Shown one piece after another: positions 24,225 through 37,197 of a stretch of 64,000 nt of DNA (positions within the stretch are counted from its first letter, which is position 1; the number at the start of each line of letters is the position of its first letter). The position numbers were made by a program, and so were the translations under genes. The notes under the pieces were generated by a model. That model searched no databases. It saw nothing but the letters and a program-made list of their open reading frames with translations, and had not been told where the DNA came from. Source of the stretch: Xylocopa sonorina (lineage: Eukaryota; Arthropoda; Insecta; Hymenoptera; Apidae); contig NW_027490161.1 in NCBI RefSeq assembly GCF_050948175.1, positions 434,001-498,000 of the forward strand. The letters are read 5' to 3'.

Positions 24225-26420
24225 TTATAAAGCACAAAAGCAGATACGCATAATGCGATGCATAGAGCTTTACAACCTTCTAACTTACTTTGAACTGTTT
24301 ACATGAAATGCGATACTGCGGAGCATGAAGCATGACAAATTAATTGCTTCGGCACCAGGACATCTAGAAACGCTATCCCCGGGCAAGAAAGTGTAGGGTT
24401 CACACTCAATTCATGTGCAGAAGCAGATAAACATAACGCGATGCTATGAATACTACATCTTATCATGAAATATAGAAGTAAGATGCGCAGCCGCGTTTTA
24501 CGAAGCATTATAACTCTATTGCTTCTAAACCTTCAGATATAGAAACGATATTCCGTAGCAAGGAAGTGATGCACTTACATTCATTTGAAGTGTAGAGGAG
24601 ATACAAATAACGCGTTGCATTGAAACTACATCTTATCATGTGACTTAGAACTGACATCCGAAATCGCGTTTTAAAAAGAGTTAGAAATCTATTGCTTCGA
24701 TGCGTAGACATCTAGAAACGCAATTTCCTAGCAAGGAAGTGTGGTATTTACATTCTTTTGAAGTGTAGTCGAGGTATACATAACACTTCGCAATGAATAT
24801 TATATAATATCATGAAACATAGAAATGATATGCGATATAGCGTTATAAGAAGCATTAGTAGTCTATTGCTTCGATAAGTAGACATCTGGAATCGCATTTC
24901 CTAGCAAGAAAGTGTGGAATTTATGTTCTTTTGAGGTGTAGACCACGTATACATAACACTTCGCAATGAATACTATATCTTATCATGAAACATAGAATTG
25001 AAATGCGATATCACGTCTTAAGAAGCATTAGAACTATACTGCATCGATACGTAGACATGTGGAAACGCTATATCCGAGCAAGGACGATTGGCATTCACGT
25101 TCCTTTGAAGTGTAGACGTGGTACACACAACACTTAGCAATGACTATTATATCTTATCATGAAACATAGAAATGAGAAGCGATATCCCGTTTTAAGAAGC
25201 ATTAGCTCTCTGTTGCTTCGATACGTAGACATCTGCGATCACTATTTCCTAGGTAGGAATTGTCGCACTTACATTCTTTTGATGTGCATACGAGGTATAC
25301 ATGACACTTCGCAATGAATATTATATCTTATCGTGAAACATAGAAATGAGATGCGATATGACGATTTAAGAAGAATTAGAACTCTATTGCATTCCATACT
25401 TAGACATCTGCAAACGCTATTTCCTAGCAAGGAATTGTAGCATTTACATTCTTTTGAAGTGAATACGAGGTATACAAAACACTGCACAATGAATATTATA
25501 TCTTATCATGAAACATAGAATAGGGGTGCGATATCGCGATTTAAGAAGCATTAGAACGCTATTGCTTTGACACGTAGACATCTGCAAACGCTACTTCCTA
25601 GCAAGGAAGTGTCGCATTTACATTCTTTTGAAAGGAGCACGAGGTATACATGACACGTCGCAATGAATATTATATATTATAAGGAAACATAGAAATGAGA
25701 AGCGATATCGCGTTTTGGGAAGCATTAGAACTCTAATGCCACGATACGTAGACATCTGCAAACGCTATTTCCTGGCAAGGAAGTGGCGTATTTACGTTCT
25801 TTTGAAGTGAATACGAGAGATACATAACACTGCACAATGAATATTATATGTAATCATGAAACACAGAAATGGGATGCGACCTCGCGTATTGTGAAGCATT
25901 AGAACACGATTGCTACGGTACGTACATATCTGTAAACGATATTTCCTAGCAAGGATGTGACGCATTTACATTCATTTGAAGTGAATACGAGGTATACATA
26001 ACACTCCATAATGAATATTATATCTCTTCACGAAACATAGAAATGAGATGCGATATCGCGATTTAAGAAGCATTAGAACACTATTGCTTCGATACGGAGA
26101 CATCTGCAACCGTTATTTCCCAGCAAGGAAGTGTCGCATTTACATTCATTTGTAGTGTATGCGAGGTATACATGACACTTCGCAATGAATATTATATCTT
26201 ATAATGAGACATAGAAATGTAAAGCTATATCGCGTTTTGAGAAGCATTAGAACTCTATTGCTACGATACGTAGACATCTGCAAACGCCATTTCCTGGCAA
26301 GGAAGTGGCGCATTTACGTTCTTTTGAAGTTAATACGAGGTATACATAACACTGCACAATGAATATTATATCTTACCATGAAGCATAGAAATGAGATGCG
26401 ATATCGCGTTTTAGGAAGCA
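24225..26420 (+). repeat. Inner, older-type edge of array R
   Basis: About a dozen diverged monomers next to the spacer. The first, 24,225-24,320, is heavily decayed and carries AAAGCAGATACGCATAATGC and CTTACTTTGAACTG, the reverse complement of the edge type of array L. Later ones have TTCTTTTGAAGTGAATACGA, GGTATACATGACACTTCGC and AATGAATATTATATCTTATC, the same older type as 11,345-16,920 read on the other strand. Homogeneity improves to the right. Confidence 0.85.
25231..26395 (+). repeat. Older-type segment, copy 1 (partner at 29,234)
   Basis: This segment of nearly seven monomers recurs 4,003 bp downstream (23 monomers plus 1 base). Shared private variants include CTATTTCCTAGGTAGGAATT, GATATGACGATTTAAG, GAATAGGGGTGCG, TTTTGAAAGGAGCACG and GACCTCGCGTATTGTGAAGC. 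Few substitutions separate the copies. Confidence 0.9.
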
Positions 26421-28975
26421 TTAGGACTCTATTGCTACGATAGGTAGACATCTGCAAACGCTATTTCCTTGCAAGGAAATGTCGCATTTACATTCATTTG
26501 AAGTGTAGACGAGGAATACATAACACTTCGCAAATCATATTACATCTTGCCATGAAACGTAGAAATGAGATGCGATATCGCTTTTTAAGAAGCATTAGAA
26601 CTCTATTGCTACGATACCTAGACATCTGCAGACGCTATTTCCTAGCAAGGAAGTGTCGCATTTACATTCATTTGAAGTGTAGATGAGGAATACATAACAC
26701 TTCGCAAATCATATCATATCTTACCATGAAACATAGAAATGAGATGCGATATCGCGTTTTAAGAAGCATTAGAACCCTATTCCTACGTTACCTAGACATC
26801 TGATGACGCCATTTCCTAGCAAGGAAGTGTCGCATTTACATTCATTTGAAGTGTAGACGAGGAATACATGACACTCCGCAAATCATATTATATCTTACCA
26901 TGAAACATAAAAATGAGATGCGATATCGCGTTTTAAGAAGCATTAGAACTCTGTAGCTACGATACCTAGACATCTGCAGACGCTATTTCCTAGCAAGGAA
27001 GTGTCGCATTTACATTCATTTGAAGTGTAGACGAGGAATAAATGACACTTCGCAAATCATGTTATATCTTACCATGAAACATAGAAATGAGATGCGACAT
27101 CGCGTTTTAAGAAGCATTAGAAAGCTGTTGCTACGATACGTAGATATCTGCAAACGCCATTTCCTAGCGAGGAAGTATCGCATTCACATTCATTTGAAGT
27201 GTAGACGAGGAATACATAACACTTCGCAAATCATGTTATATCCTACAATGAAACATAGAAATGAGATGCGATATCGCGTTTTAAGAATCATATGAACTCT
27301 ATTGCTACGATACGTAGACATCTGCAAACGCTATTTCCTTGCAAGGAAGTGTCGCATTTACTTTCATTTGAATCGTAGACGTGGAATGCATAACACTTCG
27401 CAATGAATGTTATATCTTATCATGAAACATATATATGAGATGCAATATCTCGTTTTAAGAAGCATTTGAACTCTATTGCTACGATACCTAGACATCTGCA
27501 GACGCTATTTCCTAGCAAGGAAGTGTCGCATTTACATTCATTTGATGTGTAGACGAGGAATACGTAACAGTTCGCAAATCATATTATATCTTACCATGAA
27601 ACATAGAAATGAGATGCGATATCGCGTTTTAAGAAGCATTAGAACTCTATTGCTACGATACCTAGACATCTGCAGACGCTATTTCCTAGCAAGGAAGTGT
27701 CGCATTTACATTCATTTGAAGTGTAGACGAGGAATACATGACACTCCGCATATCATATTATATCTTACCATGAAACATAGAAATGAGATGCGATATCGCG
27801 TTTCAAGAAGCATTAGAACTCTATTGCTACGATAGGTAGACATCTGCAAACGCTATTTCCTTGCAAGGAAGTGTCGCATTTACATTCATTTGAAGTGTAG
27901 ACGAGGAATACATGACACTTCGCAAATCATATTATATCTTATCATGAAACATAGAAATGAGATGCGATATCGCGTTTTAAGAAGCATTAGAAAGCTATTG
28001 CAACGATATGTAGACATCTGCAAACGCTATTTCCTAGCGAGGAAGTGTCGCGTGCACATTCATTTGAAGTGTAGACGAGGAATACATAACACTTCGCAAA
28101 TCATATTATATCTTACCATGAAACATAGAAATGAGATGCGATATCGCGTTTTAAGAAGCATTAGAACTATGTAGCTACGATACCTAGACATCTGCAGACG
28201 CTATTTCCTAGCAAGGAAGTGTCGCATTTACATTCATTTGAAGTGTAGACGAGGAATACATGACACTTCGCAAGTCATATTATATCTTACCATGAAACAT
28301 AGAAATGAGATGCGATATCGCGTTCTAAGAAGCATTAGAACTCTATTGCTACGATAGGTAGACATCTGCAAACGCTATTTCCTTGCAAGGAAGTGTCGCA
28401 TTTACATACATTTGAAGTGTAGACGAGGAATACATGACACTTCGCAAATCATATTATATCTTATCATGAAACATAGAAATGAGATGCGATATCGCGTTTT
28501 AAGAAGCATTAGAAAGCTATTGCAACGATATGTAGATATCTGCAAACGCCATTTCCTAGCGAGGAAGTATCGCATTCACATTCATTTGAAGTGTAGACGA
28601 GGAATACATAACACTTCGCAAATCATGTTATATCCTACAATGAAACATAGAAATGAGATGCGATATCGCGTTTTAAGAATCATATGAACTCTATTGCTAC
28701 GATACGTAGACATCTGCAGACGCTATTTCCTAGCAAGGTAGTGTCGCATTTACATTCATTTGAAGTGTAGACGAGGAATACATGACACTTCGCAAATCAT
28801 ATTATATCTTACCATGAAACATAGAAATGAGATGCGATATCGCGTTTTGAGATGCATTAGAAATCTATTGCTTGGATACGTAGACATCTGCAAACACTAT
28901 TTCCTAGCAAGGAAATGTGGCATTTACATTCATTTGAAGTGTAGACGAGGAATACATAACACTTCCCAATGAATA
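26421..28975 (+). repeat. Younger-type block between two older-type segments
   Basis: About 15 monomers of the outer type. Short internal duplications are visible, such as GAAAGCTGTTGCTACG/GAAAGCTATTGCAACG blocks at about 27,120, 28,000 and 28,510, and a CATATGAACTC variant at 27,290 and 28,680. With the copy at 29,234, this shows old and young monomer types have been shuffled together. Confidence 0.75.
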
Positions 28976-29233
28976 TTATACCTTATCATGAATCATAGAT
29001 ATGTTATGCGACATCTCGTTTTAAGAACCATTAGAACTCTATTGCTTCGATACGTAGACATCTGCAAATGCTATTTCCTAGCATGGAAGTGTCGAATTTA
29101 CATTCTTTTGAAGTGAATACGAAGTATACATGACACTTCGCAATGAATATTATATCATATCATGGAACATAGAAATGAGATGCGATATCGCGATTTAAGA
29201 GGCATTAGATCTCTATTGATTCGATACATAGAC

Positions 29234-30398
29234 ATCTGCGATCACTATTTCCTAGGTAGGAATTGTCGCACTTACATTCTTTTGATGTGCATACGAGGTA
29301 TACATGACACTTCGCAATGAATATTATATCTTATCGTGAAACATAGAAATGAGATGCGATATGACGATTTAAGAAGAATTAGAACTCTATTGCATTCCAT
29401 ACTTAGACATCTGCAAACGCTATTTCCTAGCAAGGAATTGTAGCATTTACATTCTTTTGAAGTGAATACGAGGTATACAAAACACTGCACAATGAATATT
29501 ATATCTTATCATGAAACATAGAATAGGGGTGCGATATCGCGATTTAAGAAGCATTAGAACGCTATTGCTTTGACACGTAGACATCTGCAAACGCTACTTC
29601 CTTGCAAGGAAGTGTCGCATTTACATTCTTTTGAAAGGAGCACGAGGTATACATGACACGTCGCAATGAATATTATATATTATAAGGAAACATAGAAATG
29701 AGAAGCGATATCGCGTTTTGGGAAGCATTAGAAATCTAATGCCACGATACGTAGACATCTGCAAACGCTATTTCCTGGCAAGGAAGTGGCGTATTTACGT
29801 TCTTTTGAAGTGAATACGAGAGATACATAACACTGCACAATGAATATTATATGTAATCATGAAACACAGAAATGGGATGCGACCTCGCGTATTGTGAAGC
29901 ATTAGAACACGATTGCTACGATACGTAAATATCTGTAAACGATATTTCCTAGCAAGGATGTGACGCATTTACATTCATTTGAAGTGAATACGAGGTATAC
30001 ATAACACTCCATAATGAATATTATATCTCTTCACGAAACATAGAAATGTGATGCGATATCGCGATTTAAGAAGCATTAGAACACTATTGCTTCGATACGG
30101 AGACATCTGCAACCGTTATTTCCCAGCAAGGAAGTGTCGCATTTACATTCATTTGTAGTGTATGCGAGGTATACATGACACTTCGCAATGAATATTATAT
30201 CTTATAATGAGACATAGAAATGTAAAGCTATATCGCGTTTTGAGAAGCATTAGAACTCTATTGCTACGATACGTAGATATCTGCAAACGCCATTTCCTGG
30301 CAAGGAAGTGGCGCATTTACGTTCTTTTGAAGTTAATACGAGGTATACATAACACTGCACAATGAATATTATATCTTACCATGAAACATAGAAATGAA
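29234..30398 (+). repeat. Older-type segment, copy 2
   Basis: Partner of 25,231-26,395, now surrounded by younger monomers. Its right-hand part (from 29,716) becomes the beginning of the family A HOR and is carried along in every later copy. The duplication therefore moved edge monomers about 4 kb into the array before the HOR amplified. Confidence 0.88.
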
Positions 30399-31629
30399 AT
30401 GCGATATCGCGTTTTAAGAAGCATTAGAACTATATTGCTACGATACCTAGACATCTGCAGACGCTATTTCATAGCAAGGATGTGTCGCATTTACCATCAT
30501 TTGAATCGTAGACGAGGAATGCATAACACTTCGCAAATCATATTATATCTTACCATGAAACATAGAAATGTGATGCGATATCGCGTTTTAAGAAGCATTA
30601 GAACACTATTGCTACGATACCTAGACATCTGCAGACGCTATTTCCTAGCAAGGAAGTGTCGCATTTACATTCATTTGAAGTGTAGATGAGGAATACATAA
30701 CACTTCGCAAATCATATCATATCTTACCATGAAACATAGAAATGAGATGCGATATCGCGTTTTAAGAATCATAAGAACTCTATTGCTACGATACGTACAC
30801 ATCTGCAAACGCTATCTCCTTGCAAGGAAGTGTCACATTTATATTCATTTGAAGTGTAGACGAGGAATACATAACACTTCGCAAATTATATAATATCTTA
30901 CCATGAAACATAGAAATGAGATGCGATATCGCGTTTTAAGAAGCATTAGAACTATGTAGCTACGATACCTAGACATCTGCAGACGATATTTCCTAGCTAG
31001 GAAGTGTCGCATTCACATTCATTTGAAGTGTAGACAAGGAATACATAACACTTCGCAAATCATGTTATATCCTACAATGAAACATAGAAATGAGATGCGA
31101 TATCGCGTTTTAAGAATCATATGAACTCTATTGCTACGATACGTAGACATCTGCAGACGCTATTTCCTAGCAAGGTAGTGTCGCATTTACATTCATTTGA
31201 AGTGTAGACGAGGAATACATGACACATCGCAAATCATATTATATCTTACCATGAAACATAGAAATGAGATGCGATATCGCGTTTTAAGAAGCATTAGAAC
31301 TCCATTGCTACGATACCTAGACATCTGCAGACGCTATTTCCTAGCAAGGAAGTGTCGCATTTACATTCATTTGAAGTGTAGTCGAGGAATACATGACACT
31401 CCGCAAATCATATTATATCTTACCATGAAACATAGAAATGAGATGCGATATCGCGTTTTAAGAAGCATTAGAACACTATTGCTACGATACCTAGACATCT
31501 GCAGACGCAATTTCCTAGCAAGGAAGTGTCGCATTTACATTCATTTGAAGTGTAGACGAGGAATACATGACACTTCGCAAATCATATTATACCTTACCAT
31601 GAAACATAGAAATGAGATGCGACATCGCG
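29716..31629 (+). repeat. HOR family A, 11-monomer deletion copy
   Basis: This 1,914-bp unit starts at TTTTGGGAAGCATTAGAAATC and is colinear with the following 2,784-bp units, except that five monomers (870 bp) are missing at its right end. The join is visible at 31,620-31,640, where GACATCGCG leads straight into TTTTGGGAAG; in the full copies GACATCGCG leads into TTTTAAGAAG (33,534). Confidence 0.9.
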
Positions 31630-34413
31630 TTTTGGGAAGCATTAGAAATCTAATGCCACGATACGTAGACATCTGCAAACGCTATTTCCTGGCAAGGAAG
31701 TGGCGTATTTACGTTCTTTTGAAGTGAATACGAGAGATACATAACACTGCACAATGAATATTATATGTAATCATGAAACACAGAAATGGGATGCGACCTC
31801 GCGTATTGTGAAGCATTAGAACACGATTGCTACGATACGTAAATATCTGTAAACGATATTTCCTAGCAAGGATGTGACGCATTTACATTCATTTGAAGTG
31901 AATACGAGGTATACATAACACTCCATAATGAATATTATATCTCTTCACGAAACATAGAAATGTGATGCGATATCGCGATTTAAGAAGCATTAGAACACTA
32001 TTGCTTCGATACGGAGACATCTGCAACCGTTATTTCCCAGCAAGGAAGTGTCGCATTTACATTCATTTGTAGTGTATGCGAGGTATACATGACACTTCGC
32101 AATGAATATTATATCTTATAATGAGACATAGAAATGTAAAGCTATATCGCGTTTTGAGAAGCATTAGAACTCTATTGCTACGATACGTAGATATCTGCAA
32201 ACGCCATTTCCTGGCAAGGAAGTGGCGCATTTACGTTCTTTTGAAGTTAATACGAGGTATACATAACACTGCACAATGAATATTATATCTTACCATGAAA
32301 CATAGAAATGAAATGCGATATCGCGTTTTAAGAAGCATTAGAACTATATTGCTACGATACCTAGACATCTGCAGACGCTATTTCATAGCAAGGATGTGTC
32401 GCATTTACCATCATTTGAATCGTAGACGAGGAATGCATAACACTTCGCAAATCATATTATATCTTACCATGAAACATAGAAATGTGATGCGATATCGCGT
32501 TTTAAGAAGCATTAGAACACTATTGCTACGATACCTAGACATCTGCAGACGCTATTTCCTAGCAAGGAAGTGTCGCATTTACATTCATTTGAAGTGTAGA
32601 TGAGGAATACATAACACTTCGCAAATCATATCATATCTTACCATGAAACATAGAAATGAGATGCGATATCGCGTTTTAAGAATCATAAGAACTCTATTGC
32701 TACGATACGTACACATCTGCAAACGCTATCTCCTTGCAAGGAAGTGTCACATTTATATTCATTTGAAGTGTAGACGAGGAATACATAACACTTCGCAAAT
32801 TATATAATATCTTACCATGAAACATAGAAATGAGATGCGATATCGCGTTTTAAGAAGCATTAGAACTATGTAGCTACGATACCTAGACATCTGCAGACGA
32901 TATTTCCTAGCTAGGAAGTGTCGCATTCACATTCATTTGAAGTGTAGACAAGGAATACATAACACTTCGCAAATCATGTTATATCCTACAATGAAACATA
33001 GAAATGAGATGCGATATCGCGTTTTAAGAATCATATGAACTCTATTGCTACGATACGTAGACATCTGCAGACGCTATTTCCTAGCAAGGTAGTGTCGCAT
33101 TTACATTCATTTGAAGTGTAGACGAGGAATACATGACACATCGCAAATCATATTATATCTTACTATGAAACATAGAAATGAGATGCGATATCGCGTTTTA
33201 AGAAGCATTAGAACTCCATTGCTACGATACCTAGACATCTGCAGACGCTATTTCCTAGCAAGGAAGTGTCGCATTTACATTCATTTGAAGTGTAGTCGAG
33301 GAATACATGACACTCCGCAAATCATATTATATCTTACCATGAAACATAGAAATGAGATGCGATATCGCGTTTTAAGAAGCATTAGAACACTATTGCTACG
33401 ATACCTAGACATCTGCAGACGCAATTTCCTAGCAAGGAAGTGTCGCATTTACATTCATTTGAAGTGTAGACGAGGAATACATGACACTTCGCAAATCATA
33501 TTATACCTTACCATGAAACATAGAAATGAGATGCGACATCGCGTTTTAAGAAGCATTAGAAATCTATTGCTACGATACGTAGACATCTGCAGACGCTATT
33601 TCCTAGCAAGGAAGTGTCGCATTTACATTCATTTGAAGTGTAGACGAGGAATACATGACACTTCGCAAATCATATTATATCTTACCATGAAATATAGAAA
33701 TGAGATGCGATATCGCGTTTTAAGAAGCATTAGAAATCTATTGCTACGATACGTGGACATCTGCAAACGCTATTTCCTTGCAAGGAAGTGTCGCATTTAC
33801 ATTCATTTGAAGTGTAGACTAGGAATACATAACAGTTCGCAAATCATATTATATCTTACCATGAAACAAAGAAATGAGATGCGATATCGCGTTTTAAGAA
33901 GCATTAGAACCCTATTGCTACGATACCTAGACATCTGCAGACGCTATTTCCTAGCAAGGAAGTGCCGCATTTACATTCATTTGAAGTGTAGACGAGGAAT
34001 ACATGACACTTCGCAAATTATATTATATCTTACCATGAAACGTAGAAATGAGATGCGATATCGCGTTTCAAGAAGCATAAGAAATCTATTGCTACGATAC
34101 GTGGACATCTGCAAACGCTATTTCCTTGCAAGGAATTGTAGCATTTACATTCTTTTGAAGTGAATACGAGGTATACAAAACACTGCACAATGAATATTAT
34201 ATCTTATCATGAAACATAGAATAGGGGTGCGATATCGCGATTTAAGAAGCATTAGAACGCTATTGCTTTGACACGTAGACATCTGCAAACGCTACTTCCT
34301 TGCAAGGAAGTGTCGCATTTACATTCTTTTGAAAGGAGCACGAGGTATACATGACACGTCGCAATGAATATTATATATTATAAGGAAACATAGAAATGAG
34401 AAGCGATATCGCG
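31630..34413 (+). repeat. HOR family A, 16-monomer copy 2 (2,784 bp)
   Basis: A full 16 x 174 unit. The marker GACCTCGCGTATTGTGAAGC falls at 31,795, and the same marker is at 34,579 and 37,363, exactly 2,784 bp apart each time. The unit contains about six older-type monomers followed by about ten younger ones. Single differences from the next copy are rare, for example TTACTATGAAAC near 33,163 where other copies have TTACCATGAAAC. Confidence 0.95.
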
Positions 34414-37197
34414 TTTTGGGAAGCATTAGAAATCTAATGCCACGATACGTAGACATCTGCAAACGCTATTTCCTGGCAAGGAAGTGGCGTATTTACGTTC
34501 TTTTGAAGTGAATACGAGAGATACATAACACTGCACAATGAATATTATATGTAATCATGAAACACAGAAATGGGATGCGACCTCGCGTATTGTGAAGCAT
34601 TAGAACACGATTGCTACGATACGTAAATATCTGTAAACGATATTTCCTAGCAAGGATGTGACGCATTTACATTCATTTGAAGTGAATACGAGGTATACAT
34701 AACACTCCATAATGAATATTATATCTCTTCACGAAACATAGAAATGTGATGCGATATCGCGATTTAAGAAGCATTAGAACACTATTGCTTCGATACGGAG
34801 ACATCTGCAACCGTTATTTCCCAGCAAGGAAGTGTCGCATTTACATTCATTTGTAGTGTATGCGAGGTATACATGACACTTCGCAATGAATATTATATCT
34901 TATAATGAGACATAGAAATGTAAAGCTATATCGCGTTTTGAGAAGCATTAGAACTCTATTGCTACGATACGTAGATATCTGCAAACGCCATTTCCTGGCA
35001 AGGAAGTGGCGCATTTACGTTCTTTTGAAGTTAATACGAGGTATACATAACACTGCACAATGAATATTATATCTTACCATGAAACATAGAAATGAAATGC
35101 GATATCGCGTTTTAAGAAGCATTAGAACTATATTGCTACGATACCTAGACATCTGCAGACGCTATTTCATAGCAAGGATGTGTCGCATTTACCATCATTT
35201 GAATCGTAGACGAGGAATGCATAACACTTCGCAAATCATATTATATCTTACCATGAAACATAGAAATGTGATGCGATATCGCGTTTTAAGAAGCATTAGA
35301 ACACTATTGCTACGATACCTAGACATCTGCAGACGCTATTTCCTAGCAAGGAAGTGTCGCATTTACATTCATTTGAAGTGTAGATGAGGAATACATAACA
35401 CTTCGCAAATCATATCATATCTTACCATGAAACATAGAAATGAGATGCGATATCGCGTTTTAAGAATCATAAGAACTCTATTGCTACGATACGTACACAT
35501 CTGCAAACGCTATCTCCTTGCAAGGAAGTGTCACATTTATATTCATTTGAAGTGTAGACGAGGAATACATAACACTTCGCAAATTATATAATATCTTACC
35601 ATGAAACATAGAAATGAGATGCGATATCGCGTTTTAAGAAGCATTAGAACTATGTAGCTACGATACCTAGACATCTGCAGACGATATTTCCTAGCTAGGA
35701 AGTGTCGCATTCACATTCATTTGAAGTGTAGACAAGGAATACATAACACTTCGCAAATCATGTTATATCCTACAATGAAACATAGAAATGAGATGCGATA
35801 TCGCGTTTTAAGAATCATATGAACTCTATTGCTACGATACGTAGACATCTGCAGACGCTATTTCCTAGCAAGGTAGTGTCGCATTTACATTCATTTGAAG
35901 TGTAGACGAGGAATACATGACACATCGCAAATCATATTATATCTTACCATGAAACATAGAAATGAGATGCGATATCGCGTTTTAAGAAGCATTAGAACTC
36001 CATTGCTACGATACCTAGACATCTGCAGACGCTATTTCCTAGCAAGGAAGTGTCGCATTTACATTCATTTGAAGTGTAGTCGAGGAATACATGACACTCC
36101 GCAAATCATATTATATCTTACCATGAAACATAGAAATGAGATGCGATATCGCGTTTTAAGAAGCATTAGAACACTATTGCTACGATACCTAGACATCTGC
36201 AGACGCAATTTCCTAGCAAGGAAGTGTCGCATTTACATTCATTTGAAGTGTAGACGAGGAATACATGACACTTCGCAAATCATATTATACCTTACCATGA
36301 AACATAGAAATGAGATGCGACATCGCGTTTTAAGAAGCATTAGAAATCTATTGCTACGATACGTAGACATCTGCAGACGCTATTTCCTAGCAAGGAAGTG
36401 TCGCATTTACATTCATTTGAAGTGTAGACGAGGAATACATGACACTTCGCAAATCATATTATATCTTACCATGAAATATAGAAATGAGATGCGATATCGC
36501 GTTTTAAGAAGCATTAGAAATCTATTGCTACGATACGTGGACATCTGCAAACGCTATTTCCTTGCAAGGAAGTGTCGCATTTACATTCATTTGAAGTGTA
36601 GACTAGGAATACATAACAGTTCGCAAATCATATTATATCTTACCATGAAACAAAGAAATGAGATGCGATATCGCGTTTTAAGAAGCATTAGAACCCTATT
36701 GCTACGATACCTAGACATCTGCAGACGCTATTTCCTAGCAAGGAAGTGCCGCATTTACATTCATTTGAAGTGTAGACGAGGAATACATGACACTTCGCAA
36801 ATTATATTATATCTTACCATGAAACGTAGAAATGAGATGCGATATCGCGTTTCAAGAAGCATTAGAAATCTATTGCTACGATACGTGGACATCTGCAAAC
36901 GCTATTTCCTTGCAAGGAATTGTAGCATTTACATTCTTTTGAAGTGAATACGAGGTATACAAAACACTGCACAATGAATATTATATCTTATCATGAAACA
37001 TAGAATAGGGGTGCGATATCGCGATTTAAGAAGCATTAGAACGCTATTGCTTTGACACGTAGACATCTGCAAACGCTACTTCCTTGCAAGGAAGTGTCGC
37101 ATTTACATTCTTTTGAAAGGAGCACGAGGTATACATGACACGTCGCAATGAATATTATATATTATAAGGAAACATAGAAATGAGAAGCGATATCGCG
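34414..37197 (+). repeat. HOR family A, 16-monomer copy 3 (2,784 bp)
   Basis: Tandem copy of the previous unit. Its 350-codon open stretch (35,895-36,947) encodes the same residues as 33,111-34,163. Identity between the units appears above 99 percent by eye, implying very recent amplification. Confidence 0.95.

Noticed and set aside
25269..29490. Duplicated 72-codon minus-strand open frames (25,269-25,487 and 29,272-29,490)
   Set aside because: Antisense shadows of older-type satellite monomers, duplicated with the 4,003-bp segment.
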